DNA of 64,000 bases, taken from Okeania sp. SIO1I7. Lineage in GTDB: Bacteria > Cyanobacteriota > Cyanobacteriia > Cyanobacteriales > Microcoleaceae. The notes beneath the pieces were generated by a model, which was not told where the DNA came from, ran no database searches, and saw only the letters and a list, made by a program, of their open reading frames with translations. The stretch lies in the NCBI GenBank assembly GCA_010672585.1, contig JAAHGF010000003.1:248001-312000 (forward strand), read 5' to 3'. Below, piece by piece: positions 1 through 9,020 of the stretch. Made by a program: the position numbers and the translations under genes. How positions within the stretch are numbered: the first letter of the stretch is position 1; every line of letters starts with the position of its first letter.

Positions 1-2250
1 ACCAAAATTAATTCCCGTCCAAACTTCTAATGGATGGGTAGCATTAGGATTTTCTGGAGAACCATCAGGTAATACTCCATTCACTGCTCCAAACTTGCCA
101 TTATGAAACTTTTTAAAACAAGAATTATAGACAGTATTCAAAGCAGATAAAGCACATTCATTAGGTACAATATCCGGCAATTTTAATAACTTAGCATAAA
201 ATTGACCACATAATTGATCCGCCATTACCACTTCCGAATTACTATCACTATCCAAACGATAAAATTCCCCATTCCATAACTTTTCTTGATAAACAACTAA
301 TCCTTTTTCCAACCAACTTTGATAAACAGAAATTTGATTATTAATAGCATCCACAGAATTTTTATCCACCTCAGACTGAAAACCTTGAGGTGGATAATAA
401 GGAATTTCCCTCGGATGCTCAATTAAAACCTTCCCAATAGCGATCGCCCCTTCCAAAGCAGCTAACCATAACCCACCACAATAAGCACTCACCCCCCGCA
501 ACTGCCAATCATCAAAAGTTTGGTCAGGCGCTCCCTCATTTTCAGGAATACCATCATCATCCTTGTCAAAAGCCTTCAGATATGCCAGTGTCTCCACCAC
601 AGCAGACCAACATTCCCAGAGAAACTCATAATCATCTGCACCAGTCAACAGAAAATCCCGATAAACCTGCAACACAAAATCACTAGATAAATCCTTCCAT
701 TGATTGCAATCCTGATAACTGGTATAATTAGTCTTTTCCCAAGGATGCTCATTTGGTGCGCCCAAATCGTGGGGAGTTGCTCCAGCTTTTTTTCTGACTG
801 CCGATGCTTGATTGTAACCAATAATTCTCGGTGTATCATCCGCAGTTGAAATCGCCCGTGCAAAAGCTAGCAACACGGACTTTTCCAAATCTGGCCACAA
901 CATCAACAGAGCAAAAGAACCATATAACCTCACATCCAAACTCTCATACCAACGATAATCCAAGCATTCCAGTACAGCAAACTGACCTTTAGGGTCGCGA
1001 TCGTCAGCAGCACTCCAGAGAGTCCCCCCACTGGTGAGGTCGTAAAGTTCGTTAAACAAAGCCATCTTAAACCAACCAGGCAAATCTTCCCGTTGCAAAA
1101 TCGGGTTTTGCCAAGTCTCAATATTCTCGCGCCAAGTTTGATAGTGTTTCATCGCAGTACGAACTATCGACCAAGCATTTTTCCCGTTGCGACCATAAAA
1201 ATCTGTATAACGACGATAATATGAAACTCCAGCGCTAAACTCAGTTAAAGGTAAATCCCAAGCCAAGAAAAAAGGAATTTTCCGAGTTTTCCCCGGTCTG
1301 AGAGTAAAACGAACAGACATAGCAACCCCAATTTGCTCTCCCTCTGTTGCAGGTAGTTCATTGTATTCATCTATGAGAGTTCCATCCATTGCAAAGTAGC
1401 GCCAGACATCCTCTCCACTACCCGCAGGATTCCAGCGTGTATGATAGTTAACTTCCACAGCAGCATTAGTAAAAGTTCCGATCGCCATTTGACCTTCTCC
1501 TTCTGCGGGGCGATCGGCAATACTCAACTTCGTCATTGTGCAACCAATGCGATGGAAATCTTCCACTAATAAATTAAAGTTGTCTGTACTCTCTCCCCAC
1601 CGTGGTTTGTATTCATAAACTGGAGTGCCATCATCTCGCACTTGCACTTCCGGTGTTTTCATAGAATTAGTAAACCAACCAATGGTATTTTGCCAAGTGA
1701 GCATAATACTGAGAGTAATTGGTTCATCGGTGGGGTTGTGAGCAACCCATTCAAAGATGGCAACGGGGTAACTGGTCTCTTGATAATTACCTGCCCAAAT
1801 TGGGGAAAATTGTTCGCAGCTTAATTGTGTGGTAAATACGTTTTCATAGACAAACCAACTACGGGGATAAAGAGCATGATAAGTGCCAGTATGTAACTCT
1901 GCTTTTTGCTTTGGATACCACTGCCAAGTTGAGAGACTGCCATTAGTTGGTGGTTCGGTACATAAAGCATAAGCTTGTTTGTTACCTTTTGTTTCTTCAA
2001 AAATGCTAAATTGACAAGCAGGTAAATTTTGATAAATGTGTTCGCCACCGTCGAGATGCCAGAGATTAAAATCCCCTCGTGGAGAGCGACCGATTGCACC
2101 TGCACCGAAACCACCAAGAGGCATTCCGTGCCAAGGACCATCATCAAGGTTACTGCTATAGCGCACTGTGTAAGGGTTGTCCCAATTCCGACCAATGGGA
2201 CGATTCCAGGTGTAAGTGGGAATGTTAGGGGTAGAACTTTGTTGATTCAT
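1..2250 (-). CDS. GH116 family beta-glycosidase (GBA2/bile-acid beta-glucosidase type), 3' end cut by window edge
   Basis: The minus-strand frame from the ATG at 2248-2250 is open for 750 codons and runs off the left edge, so the C-terminus is missing. The N-terminal domain has GMPLGGFGAGAIG near residue 40, the family's glycine-rich opening motif. The C-terminal (alpha/alpha)6 catalytic domain carries FAVLECLDYRWY followed by SLDVRLYGSF, and ENEGAPDQTFDDW. By comparison with human GBA2 and archaeal GH116 enzymes, the nucleophile should be E428 (LEC) and the acid/base D576 (DQT). These enzymes remove glucose, or sometimes xylose or GlcNAc, from beta-glycosides, including glucosylceramide in animals. 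No signal peptide is visible, so it is probably cytosolic. Natural substrate unknown: storage glucosides or glucosyl lipids are both possible. No operon partner is visible in this window. Family call is firm; substrate is not. Confidence 0.9.
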   Translation of the reverse strand, partial: MNQQSSTPNIPTYTWNRPIGRNWDNPYTVRYSSNLDDGPWHGMPLGGFGAGAIGRSPRGDFNLWHLDGGEHIYQNLPACQFSIFEETKGNKQAYALCTEPPTNGSLSTWQWYPKQKAELHTGTYHALYPRSWFVYENVFTTQLSCEQFSPIWAGNYQETSYPVAIFEWVAHNPTDEPITLSIMLTWQNTIGWFTNSMKTPEVQVRDDGTPVYEYKPRWGESTDNFNLLVEDFHRIGCTMTKLSIADRPAEGEGQMAIGTFTNAAVEVNYHTRWNPAGSGEDVWRYFAMDGTLIDEYNELPATEGEQIGVAMSVRFTLRPGKTRKIPFFLAWDLPLTEFSAGVSYYRRYTDFYGRNGKNAWSIVRTAMKHYQTWRENIETWQNPILQREDLPGWFKMALFNELYDLTSGGTLWSAADDRDPKGQFAVLECLDYRWYESLDVRLYGSFALLMLWPDLEKSVLLAFARAISTADDTPRIIGYNQASAVRKKAGATPHDLGAPNEHPWEKTNYTSYQDCNQWKDLSSDFVLQVYRDFLLTGADDYEFLWECWSAVVETLAYLKAFDKDDDGIPENEGAPDQTFDDWQLRGVSAYCGGLWLAALEGAIAIGKVLIEHPREIPYYPPQGFQSEVDKNSVDAINNQISVYQSWLEKGLVVYQEKLWNGEFYRLDSDSNSEVVMADQLCGQFYAKLLKLPDIVPNECALSALNTVYNSCFKKFHNGKFGAVNGVLPDGSPENPNATHPLEVWTGINFG

Positions 2251-2850
2251 AGGTTCTGAAGGTTGTAGGTTATATCATGTCCGGTAGCATCGGTATTGTA
2301 TAGCAAAGGTAAGGAAGAGGGAAGAGGGAAGAGGAAAGAATAGGGGGGAAGGCTATTGAGCAAGAAAAAAATCTAAATTTCCTGTAGATATTCACCCTTG
2401 GGTTTACACAAATGATACCAACGGACATGATATTATATATGAGAAAAGTTTATTTAAATAGGGCTTGCTGATTAAATCTTAAAGCATTTACAGATAAAGG
2501 TTTTAGCTTTTTTAGAGCTGAAAACCAAGGTATTTCAGCTCTTGATGCTCATGCATGGAGCGCATTTCTGGCATAGAGTTGGGCAAAAAAATTATTCCCC
2601 TACTCCCCTACTCCCCTACTCCCTCGCTCCCCTACTCCTTAAAAAAGACTTTTGAGCGCAAACCCTAAATAGCACTTAGCACTCAGCATGAAGACTTTTT
2701 TTACGTTTAAGATGAGATGAGCAACCCCTCCTAAACTAGGATGTGCAATAGTTGCCGGGGTTAACCCAAGCTCAAAAAGCTGAAGCGCTGTTTGCAGAGC
2801 ATTCCGGTACGGAAAATGCTGATAGCTGATAGCTGATAGCTGATAGCTAG
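2251..2850. repeat. Repeat-filled intergenic region
   Basis: No convincing gene. It holds a TATCATGTCCGGTAGCATCGG motif near 2274 that recurs elsewhere in the window, a GGAAGAGGGAAGA purine tract near 2315-2340, a pyrimidine CTCCCCTA heptamer run near 2597-2637, and an AGCTGATAGCTGATAGC tract near 2820-2848. A 72-codon frame on the minus strand is made of these repeats and is not credible. Confidence 0.7.
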
Positions 2851-3657
2851 TTAACACCTATTAGCTAAGAATTGAGCGATCGCTTCTGAAACTTCTTTAC
2901 TTTTAACATCAAGTGTCATCACGTGGCCAGATTCATCAAACCAAACAGCTTCAAAACTACCCTTAACTTGTTCTTCAATCAATTTTACGACTATAGAACT
3001 AACTAAAGGATCATTATGGGAATGAACTACTAAAGTAGGGCAAGTAATCTTAGCAAGATATTGACGAGAATGTAAAGCTATTCTCTGAAGTACCAGAGCT
3101 GCTTTAGAGTTTTCAAATAAATAATTAGGATTATAAAAGTTGTCAGGATTTTTAGGTATTGAAATATTTACCCAACTGAGTAAACCCATTAAAATTTCAG
3201 CTCTAAGTGGTAATTGAATTGCTGGTGCTGTCACAGTGCAAGCATCCACTAAACCTTCGCTTGCCATGGTCAAAGCGATCGCTCCACCCATAGAATGTCC
3301 GAAAATTCCAACAAAATCATAATGTTTTCTAGCTTGAATAATTTCTTGACGTACTGCCTCAAACATTATGTCTTTAGTAATCTTAGAAAACTCTTTTTTT
3401 TGTTCTGCCATTTGAGAGTAACCATGACCGGGCAAAAGAGGTGCTACTCCATCAATTCCTAGTTGTAAACAAGCTCTTCCTACAGGACTAACTTCATAGG
3501 GAGTAGCAGTAAATCCATGCAAACAAATTACTACTGCATTTGCTTTATTTTGTTCATTTTTATAATACCAAGGTAAACCGTCTGACCATAATTTGTTTTT
3601 ATATTCTAATGGTATAGCCTCAAAACCAGAAAAATAAGGTGGATCAATTAATGGCAT
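2851..3657 (-). CDS. Alpha/beta hydrolase, carboxylesterase / monoacylglycerol-lipase type
   Basis: 268 residues, the usual length for the small Est30-like carboxylesterases (COG1647). An HGFTATPYE oxyanion-hole loop lies at about 47-55. The nucleophile elbow is GHSMGG with S122, the acid is probably D216 (HSHNDPLV) and the histidine is H245 (DESGHVM), so the catalytic triad looks complete and in the expected order. The lid region between about 145 and 190 is hydrophobic, as expected for acyl-ester substrates. There is no signal peptide, so it should act in the cytosol on short or medium acyl esters, perhaps monoacylglycerols. The next gene upstream is a second, unrelated hydrolase on the same strand, but 306 bp of repeats separate them, so they are probably not one operon. 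Substrate is not predictable from sequence. Confidence 0.9.
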   Translation of the reverse strand: MPLIDPPYFSGFEAIPLEYKNKLWSDGLPWYYKNEQNKANAVVICLHGFTATPYEVSPVGRACLQLGIDGVAPLLPGHGYSQMAEQKKEFSKITKDIMFEAVRQEIIQARKHYDFVGIFGHSMGGAIALTMASEGLVDACTVTAPAIQLPLRAEILMGLLSWVNISIPKNPDNFYNPNYLFENSKAALVLQRIALHSRQYLAKITCPTLVVHSHNDPLVSSIVVKLIEEQVKGSFEAVWFDESGHVMTLDVKSKEVSEAIAQFLANRC

Positions 3658-3963
3658 TTATCTTTACCTTTTGTTGAATATTTTATGGTTTAATCTGCAA
3701 TTACCCAAAAGCAAGATTCTTCCTTTTCTCCTTCTTTTTTCTTCCTTCTGCTATGTAAGCATTTCCTGCGGAATGCTGCGCAAACAGCCATAAGCAGTCA
3801 GCTCTCAGGTTTTTAATTAATAAAGCAACCATCAGCTTAACTTCATAATACATTTTCAACTAATTATTGGAAATCTCTCAATTACTTTTTCCCCCTTTAA
3901 AGGTAATAAAAAAAAGCTGATTGCTGATTGCTGATTGCTGAATGCTTACTCTGCTATACATAA
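3658..3963. repeat. Intergenic repeats between two hydrolases
   Basis: Contains a TTTCTTCCTTCT pyrimidine tract, the dispersed motif GGAATGCTGCGCAAACAGC near 3769-3787, and a GCTGATTGCTGATTGCTGA heptamer run near 3914-3940. I see no gene in it. Confidence 0.7.
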
Positions 3964-4869
3964 CTAATGAATAAATTCTTGGCTAATACTAGAATGTTGA
4001 TTGACTACCTGGTCAAAAAATTCATTTAGAGTTGCTATGTAGCGATCGCTATCTACTTGAGCAAGATTGTCATGTGCCGCATTTGGTATTAAGAGTAATT
4101 TTTTCGGTGCTGCTGCTGCTGCAAATAATCTTTGACTCATCGTTACAGGTACGATTTCATCTTTCATTCCATGAATAAATAAAACAGGCATTTCCAATAA
4201 TTTTACTTTGTTAATGAAGTCAAATTTTTGGGTTACCAGTAAGTTGAGGGGAAATATCTGGATTCGACGTCTGTATTTAGCCATGTCTTTGATCGAAGTA
4301 AAACAACCTTCAGCAATTAATCCTGCTGCTTGTGGTTGTTGAAGGCAAAGATTCGCAGCGATCGCTCCTCCGAGAGAGTATCCATAAACAAAAATTTCTT
4401 CTGGTGAAAAATTTTTTTCTTGAGTCAAATAATTCCAAGCTATCAATGCATCTTCATAAACGCTAGCTTCTGTGGGAAACCGTCCTTGACTGTTACCGTA
4501 CCCCCGATAGTCAATCATAAATACCGAAAATCCCAACTGATATAGTTTAGCAACCCGCTCGAGATTGTAACTATTTTTCCGATATGCCATGTTACCTTTA
4601 GCACCCTGTAGAAAGAGAATAACTTTAGAGTTGCCTTTAGTTTGAGGAATCCACCAACCAGATATTTTTTCTGTCTGTTTGTGAGAATTTGGAATTGATA
4701 ACCAAACTTCTTGATATGGAAGATTAAAAGTAGCAGGAGTTGCTAATACCAATGATGCAGGTTCAAATATCAATCGGTTTTGCAGGAATCTTAGCAACAC
4801 AAAAGTAGAAGTGTAGATAGTTGCTAAACTTATTAATAGAAATTTCAATAAAGTCTCAAAAATAGTCAT
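3964..4869 (-). CDS. Membrane-anchored alpha/beta hydrolase (ABHD13/Bem46-like)
   Basis: 301 residues. Residues about 5-30 form one hydrophobic helix followed by RFLQNRLIFEP, the typical entry to COG1073 (Bem46/ABHD13) hydrolases, so the protein is probably anchored to a membrane by its N-terminus. The catalytic triad reads as S165 in GYSLGG, D237 in HGMKDEIV and H266 in NAAHDNL; the strand before the elbow carries DYRGYGNSQG (120-129). Cyanobacterial members are common and mostly uncharacterised; thioesterase or lipase/deacylase roles have been proposed for relatives. A GCTGATTGC repeat run follows the stop. Fold and triad are certain, the substrate is not. Confidence 0.88.
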   Translation of the reverse strand: MTIFETLLKFLLISLATIYTSTFVLLRFLQNRLIFEPASLVLATPATFNLPYQEVWLSIPNSHKQTEKISGWWIPQTKGNSKVILFLQGAKGNMAYRKNSYNLERVAKLYQLGFSVFMIDYRGYGNSQGRFPTEASVYEDALIAWNYLTQEKNFSPEEIFVYGYSLGGAIAANLCLQQPQAAGLIAEGCFTSIKDMAKYRRRIQIFPLNLLVTQKFDFINKVKLLEMPVLFIHGMKDEIVPVTMSQRLFAAAAAPKKLLLIPNAAHDNLAQVDSDRYIATLNEFFDQVVNQHSSISQEFIH

Positions 4870-4936
4870 TAGTTAAAAGTGCATTTCTGATTTACAATAG
4901 TATCAGCTCTTGATAAAATAATTTTTTTCTAGAATT

Positions 4937-5062
4937 CTATAAGTGCCTTTTATCTAGCTCTCCTCCAAATTTTCTAATGATCATTTTGCCATAAATATAA
5001 GCCATAAACATAAATTTAATTGCTCCCCAAGTGACAGGAAAAAAGTTATACAGCCAGGAAAA
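4937..5062 (-). pseudogene. Possible 3' remnant of a lost gene
   Basis: The minus strand has about 41 open codons ending at a TAG at 4937-4939, with a protein-like, membrane-protein-like composition (pieces such as WLYNFFPVTWGAIKF and YGKMIIRKFGGELD). There is no start codon and a TGA lies just upstream. It may be the C-terminal stump of a deleted integral membrane protein. It could also be chance, since the stretch is short. Confidence 0.25.
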
Positions 5063-5106
5063 TCAAAACTGATTTTAGACTTTTTATTTTCTGTACAGCC
5101 TAATAA

Positions 5107-5736
5107 CTAAGACTCGATCGTTTTATGTAGTTGTTTAACTGCACGAATTAAACGAATAAAATATGGCCTAACTATATCTCGATTTAAGTCTTGTAATCTA
5201 TTCACTTGTGCTTGTAGTTCCTCGATTTTATTGGACATAGAAGCATTATTTGTTGATTGTAAATTATCTCCTAAATGCTTTTGTAAATCTGTAGTTAAAT
5301 CTTTTAATGATTGTAATTCCTCATCAATATCTGAAAATTTAGTATTTATTGTATCCCAGTCTTCTTTTGTAATTGTATTGAATTCAAAATCTGATTGATT
5401 TTGAGAAAAATTTATGGGAGATTCTGGAGTTAATTCAGTAAATTTTTCTGGTATTTTCTCTGGATACCCATCTACTGAATCAATATCTATCCTTAGTTCT
5501 TCTATATCATTGTTAATATATGTTTGTATTTTTTCCTCAAATCTTTTTCTATTAATTGAATTCAATACTAATGCTAATGTTATTGGAGGTGCAACAAACG
5601 AAATTTTTTCCAATACCAATGCCAAACCTGAACCAACAATTGAAGCCCCTAAAGCAGTATATTCTGCTATTTGTAGCCAATGAGGCTGACTTTGGGGATT
5701 ATTTGAAACTGTTGATGATGTTTCTGTGTCTTCCAT
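5107..5736 (-). CDS. Conserved cyanobacterial protein with membrane hairpin and coiled coil
   Basis: 209 residues. After a polar N-terminus (about 1-20), residues about 25-62 form two short hydrophobic helices (TALGASIVGSGLALVLEK, then VAPPITLALVLNSINRKR). The rest is acidic and helical, with two predicted coiled-coil stretches (about 125-150 and 165-185). I recognise this as a type seen repeatedly in cyanobacteria: a hydrophobic pair ending in LxLxLNxxNR followed by a coiled coil. No function is known to me. It may be a membrane-tethered structural or scaffold protein. It is divergent from the plus-strand gene beginning near 5919, leaving a shared AT-rich intergenic region that could hold both promoters. 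Confidence 0.7.
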   Translation of the reverse strand: MEDTETSSTVSNNPQSQPHWLQIAEYTALGASIVGSGLALVLEKISFVAPPITLALVLNSINRKRFEEKIQTYINNDIEELRIDIDSVDGYPEKIPEKFTELTPESPINFSQNQSDFEFNTITKEDWDTINTKFSDIDEELQSLKDLTTDLQKHLGDNLQSTNNASMSNKIEELQAQVNRLQDLNRDIVRPYFIRLIRAVKQLHKTIES

Positions 5737-5918
5737 AAATCAAGATCCCCATTAAATATGTTAGGTTTTATAGTTTAATAGTAGATCATACAAATTTTAC
5801 CCACCTATTGTATCATAAATTATTAAATAAAATTGTATTTTAACAAATCTTTATATTTTTTTCAAAGTAGTTGAGTTGAATCAAACAAATAGTAATATAA
5901 GTAAAGGCTATTGCCTGT

Positions 5919-6314
5919 TTGATAGCAACAAGCAATACTATTTTAACAGCTATAGCCCAATTTGATGAATATGGAAAAGGAAAAAAAGTGGGTCTAAAAA
6001 TTATTGAAAGCTTTGAAAGTAGTTTCACCTTAGAAAAAAATGCTCAACAAATGTTGTTCAAATTATTAACAAGTAAAGATTTTATTCAACAAATTACTTC
6101 ACAATTACCATGTCAAAAATTAGAATTTACTGAATTAATATTTCAACCAGTGCCCTACAGTAAAGAAACACCTAAAGGAATGGCAAAAGAATTTGAGCAG
6201 TATCACAAATCCAGTGACTATATTATCATTAACGTTCCCCCTAACTTCATGTTTAAAGCTAAAATATTTAAACCAAGCCGTCTCTGCGCCATCTATAAAA
6301 TCACTAGAGATTAA
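5919..6314 (+). CDS. Hypothetical protein, possible TTG start
   Basis: 131 codons opening with a TTG; an in-frame TAA lies seven codons earlier and no ATG lies near the start, so either TTG is used or the 5' end has been lost. The composition is protein-like, with several aromatic, lysine and glutamate positions and a plausible ending (CAIYKITRD). I do not recognise a domain. It sits 59 bp before the GIY-YIG-like gene on the same strand, and the two could be co-transcribed. Confidence 0.5.
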   Translation: MIATSNTILTAIAQFDEYGKGKKVGLKIIESFESSFTLEKNAQQMLFKLLTSKDFIQQITSQLPCQKLEFTELIFQPVPYSKETPKGMAKEFEQYHKSSDYIIINVPPNFMFKAKIFKPSRLCAIYKITRD

Positions 6315-6373
6315 TCTACTTTTATCAATTCCGAATTAATTAACACTACCCTTGAATAGGAAAATTTCAAACA

Positions 6374-6922
6374 ATGACTAATACCGAAATGCAAATACCA
6401 GAACTGTCTAAATTAGAATACTTACCTTATATTGATTCTCAAGGAAAATTACCAATTTCTTTACAAGGGAAAATTGGTGTTTATGGAATTTTTGATCAGG
6501 ATAAAAAATTACTATTTGTAGGTTATTCTCGTGATATATATCAGAGTATCAAACAACACTTAGTCCGTCAACCTCATAGTTGCTATTGGCTAAAAGTACA
6601 AACTATTGAACGTCCGAATCGTACTATATTAGAAGGTATAAAAACTGCTTGGATTAATGAAAATGGCTCTGTACCTATAGGTAATGATGCCACAGAAGCA
6701 AAGTGGAATCAGCCAATAGATGCAAAACAAGAAATGACAGAAGCAGAAGCAATACAATATCACGACCCATTAATTGATGAAATTGCTAAAGAAAAACTCT
6801 TAAAAAATATATCTAGGCGAGTGGAAGCTAATATTTTAGAAATATTAAAAACTAGAGGTTTAGAAGAAAATATTCGCTTTAATCCCAAGCTAAAAACCAG
6901 CGGTTTATTAGATTTGAAATAA
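6374..6922 (+). CDS. GIY-YIG domain protein
   Basis: 182 residues. The first part matches the GIY-YIG nuclease fold: GVYGIF at 35-40 stands for GIY, FVGYS at 48-52 for YIG, then R53 and a helix, with a candidate metal-binding glutamate at E87 (RTILEGIK). The C-terminal third (about 120-182) is helical and lysine-rich. The motifs are weakened relative to UvrC or homing endonucleases (Y to V/G changes), so the protein could be an inactive or specialised cyanobacterial member. It has a credible ATG, with a short spacing from the hypothetical gene upstream. Fold assignment is good; nuclease activity is unproven. Confidence 0.75.
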   Translation: MTNTEMQIPELSKLEYLPYIDSQGKLPISLQGKIGVYGIFDQDKKLLFVGYSRDIYQSIKQHLVRQPHSCYWLKVQTIERPNRTILEGIKTAWINENGSVPIGNDATEAKWNQPIDAKQEMTEAEAIQYHDPLIDEIAKEKLLKNISRRVEANILEILKTRGLEENIRFNPKLKTSGLLDLK

Positions 6923-6957
6923 TTGATACTATTGATATGAATATTTGCTACAAATTC

Positions 6958-7116
6958 ATTAATTGATAATGGATAATGGATAATGGATAATTGATAATTA
7001 CCTCTGGTTAAAACCGCTACGGAATTGAATATAAGGAATATTTTCTTTTTTTTTTCCCTTAAAAGGGGAGGCTTTAAACCAGAATTATTTAATTATTAAT
7101 TATTAATTATTCGGTA
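6958..7116. repeat. Composite dispersed repeat element, copy 1
   Basis: Begins with TGGATAATGGATAATTG runs, carries AATTACCTCT at one side and AAAAGGGGAGGCTTTAAACC plus ATTATTCGGTAA at the other, with a TTAATTA heptamer run inside. The same end sequences recur at 17257-17455, 35028-35256, 35514-35675 and 39250-39551. The remaining stretch to 7711 holds a TCAGCTATCAGCTATTA tract, a CGCAGCATTCCGCACCG motif, a GTTAGCGTCAGC-containing repeat (7570-7640) and an ATACATTTATTCAGCAATGCC end near 7663-7683, but no gene. Confidence 0.6.
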
Positions 7117-7723
7117 ATAATTCAGCAGTCAGCTATCAGCTATTAACTCATTATTTTGGAAGGAGTAATTAAGCCTCCAAGGAGAATTAAAAGTTATCAA
7201 GAAAAAGGTCATCAGCTAAACTTAGTAAGTTATTATGGGTAGTGCATCTGTTTGCGCAGCATTCCGCACCGAAAAGCTGAATACTAATAGTTGAATGCTT
7301 ATGCTACAAATTTATATTTATTATTAGGCTTTGTTGTGTAACATAATTTGCTCAAGTGGGTATCATATAGACAGGAAAAAATGTTAGGATAATTCAAAGT
7401 ATGAAATAGTTGTCACTGTCAGTATTGGTATAGTAAAAGTTTAATTTAATAGATGTATGAAATTTAATTAGTGGTAAATTTTCACCCACAACAATAGCAG
7501 GAATTATACCTATTTCTGACTCTAAAGTCACCGAAAAACTCTTTTCTACCTACTGACTCCTGTACGGGCGTTAGCGTCAGCTTTGCATTAGCAAATGGCC
7601 ATATAGCCTGACGGCATGGGCTTCGCAAGGGCGCCCCTACGACTCCTGACTCCTAGTAAAATCATACATTTATTCAGCAATGCCGATTAAAGCTATTTAT
7701 TTCTTCATTCCTTGAAAAATGAA

Positions 7724-8668
7724 ATGGATGGACGAATAAAAATCTCCCTAGATGATTATCAAGGCTGGTACAATGTGGGAGTAAATTTTAGTAAATTGGG
7801 AAAGCATCAACAGGCTATTACTGCTTTTGATCGGGCAATAAAAATTAAACCAGATTACTATGAAGCCTGGAATAATCGAGGTAATTCCTTGAAATTAATA
7901 GGTAGATTCCAGTCAGCTTTAAATAACTTTAATCGTGCGATAGAGATTCAACCAAATTCTCATTTAGTTTGGTATAACCGAGGTAATTTACTCAATAATT
8001 TAGAACAATATCGGGAAGCGATAATTTCTTTTGAAAGAGCCACAAAAATCAAACCAGATCTATATCAAGCCTGGTACAATGCTGGAAATACTTGGAGTAG
8101 TTTAGGACATTATCGAGAAGCAATTGAAAATTATCAACAAGCAATCAAAATTCAACCAAGTTTATACCAAGCTTGGCATAATCAAGGCAAGGCATTATTT
8201 GAATTAGGAAGGTATCAGGAAGCCTTAAATTCTTTTGAAAAAGTCATTAAACTTAAGCCTAATCATTATATAGCTTGGAATTTCAAAGGAAAAACTTTAT
8301 TTTATTTGGGGAATACTAAAAGAGAAATTATTAGTTATGAGAAGGCAATAGATATAAAAGTAGACTATCAGGAAGCTTGGAATAATTTAGGTCAAGCTTT
8401 ATCTAATTTAGGAGATTGGGCTGAGGCGATCGCTTGTTTTGACCAAGCCATAAAAATTCAGTCAGATTATTCTTTGGCTTACTATAATAAAGCTCGTTGT
8501 TATGCTTTGCAGGATAAGCTATATTTAGCTATTGAAAATTTAGAACAAGCAATTAATTTAGGTGCTGGTCAACCATATCGAGAGATGGCAGAAACTGATG
8601 CTGATTTTTTTAAAATTCGCTCAAATCCTAAGTTTAAAGCTTTAATTAAAGATGATTTAATTTATTAA
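7724..8668 (+). CDS. Tetratricopeptide (TPR) repeat protein
   Basis: The frame could open at a TTG (7712), but the ATG at 7724 (MDGRIKISL) is more likely and gives 314 residues. From about residue 10 it is built of roughly seven 34-residue TPR units with the W-x-N-x-G and A-x-x-x-x-x-x-A-I-x-x-x-P pattern (for example YEAWNNRGNSLKLIG and YQAWYNAGNTWSSLG). The C-terminus (YREMAETDADFFKIR, then FKALI) is a common cap for cyanobacterial TPR proteins. No signal peptide or catalytic domain is visible, so it should be a cytosolic protein-interaction scaffold; its partners are unknown. Repeats flank it on both sides. Confidence 0.88.
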   Translation: MDGRIKISLDDYQGWYNVGVNFSKLGKHQQAITAFDRAIKIKPDYYEAWNNRGNSLKLIGRFQSALNNFNRAIEIQPNSHLVWYNRGNLLNNLEQYREAIISFERATKIKPDLYQAWYNAGNTWSSLGHYREAIENYQQAIKIQPSLYQAWHNQGKALFELGRYQEALNSFEKVIKLKPNHYIAWNFKGKTLFYLGNTKREIISYEKAIDIKVDYQEAWNNLGQALSNLGDWAEAIACFDQAIKIQSDYSLAYYNKARCYALQDKLYLAIENLEQAINLGAGQPYREMAETDADFFKIRSNPKFKALIKDDLIY

Positions 8669-8839
8669 TTAGCTATTAGCATTCAGCTATCAGCTATCAG
8701 CTAAAATCGAGGAGTATAATACCATTTATCAAAAGTTTTTCTACATTTTCTTGAGTAGGAGAGTGGGGGAGAAATAAACATAAGAATAATTAACATTTAA
8801 CTCCTGTGAAATTATACATTTATTCAGCAACACCATAAA
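8669..8839. repeat. Intergenic repeats after the TPR gene
   Basis: Holds TCAGCTATCAGCTATCAGC just after the stop and an ATACATTTATTCAGCAACACC end (8815-8834) matching the one near 7663. No gene is seen. It runs directly into the target duplication of the mobile element that follows. Confidence 0.6.
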
Positions 8840-8847
8840 TTTTTATC

Positions 8848-9017
8848 GGGTGCATCTCATATTTGCAAAAATACTATTTTCCTATATATTCCCTGTTGCC
8901 TGTTGCCTGTTGCCTCTCTTGGTCAGCATTCCCTTGCGTCTGACGCCGACGCGGGGTCTGACCGCTGTTGCCTAAAAGCGGTAAACTTTTGGCTTTATTC
9001 AAAATTGAGATGCACCG
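8848..9017. mobile_element. MITE-like element, copy A, with 8-bp target duplication
   Basis: The terminal inverted repeats are GGTGCATCTCA (8849-8859) and TGAGATGCACC (9006-9016). The directly flanking octamers TTTTTATC (8840-8847) and TTTTTATC (9018-9025) are identical, as a target-site duplication should be. The interior has no transposase and carries CCTGTTGCCTGTTGCCTG heptamers, a GTCTGACGC palindromic segment and TTTTGGCTTTATTCAAAA. Copy B at 39591-39702 shares both ends and the interior. The right target duplication contains the stop codon of the neighbouring flavoenzyme gene. Confidence 0.85.
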
Positions 9018-9020
9018 TTT

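Noticed and set aside
645-2259. Several 60-124 codon frames on both strands
   Set aside because: All are shadows of the single long GH116 frame that covers 1-2250 on the minus strand in another phase.
2639-2857. 72-codon minus-strand ORF
   Set aside because: Its sequence is a translation of the AGCTGAT heptamer and other repeats (SYQLSAISYQ); no protein-like conservation signal.
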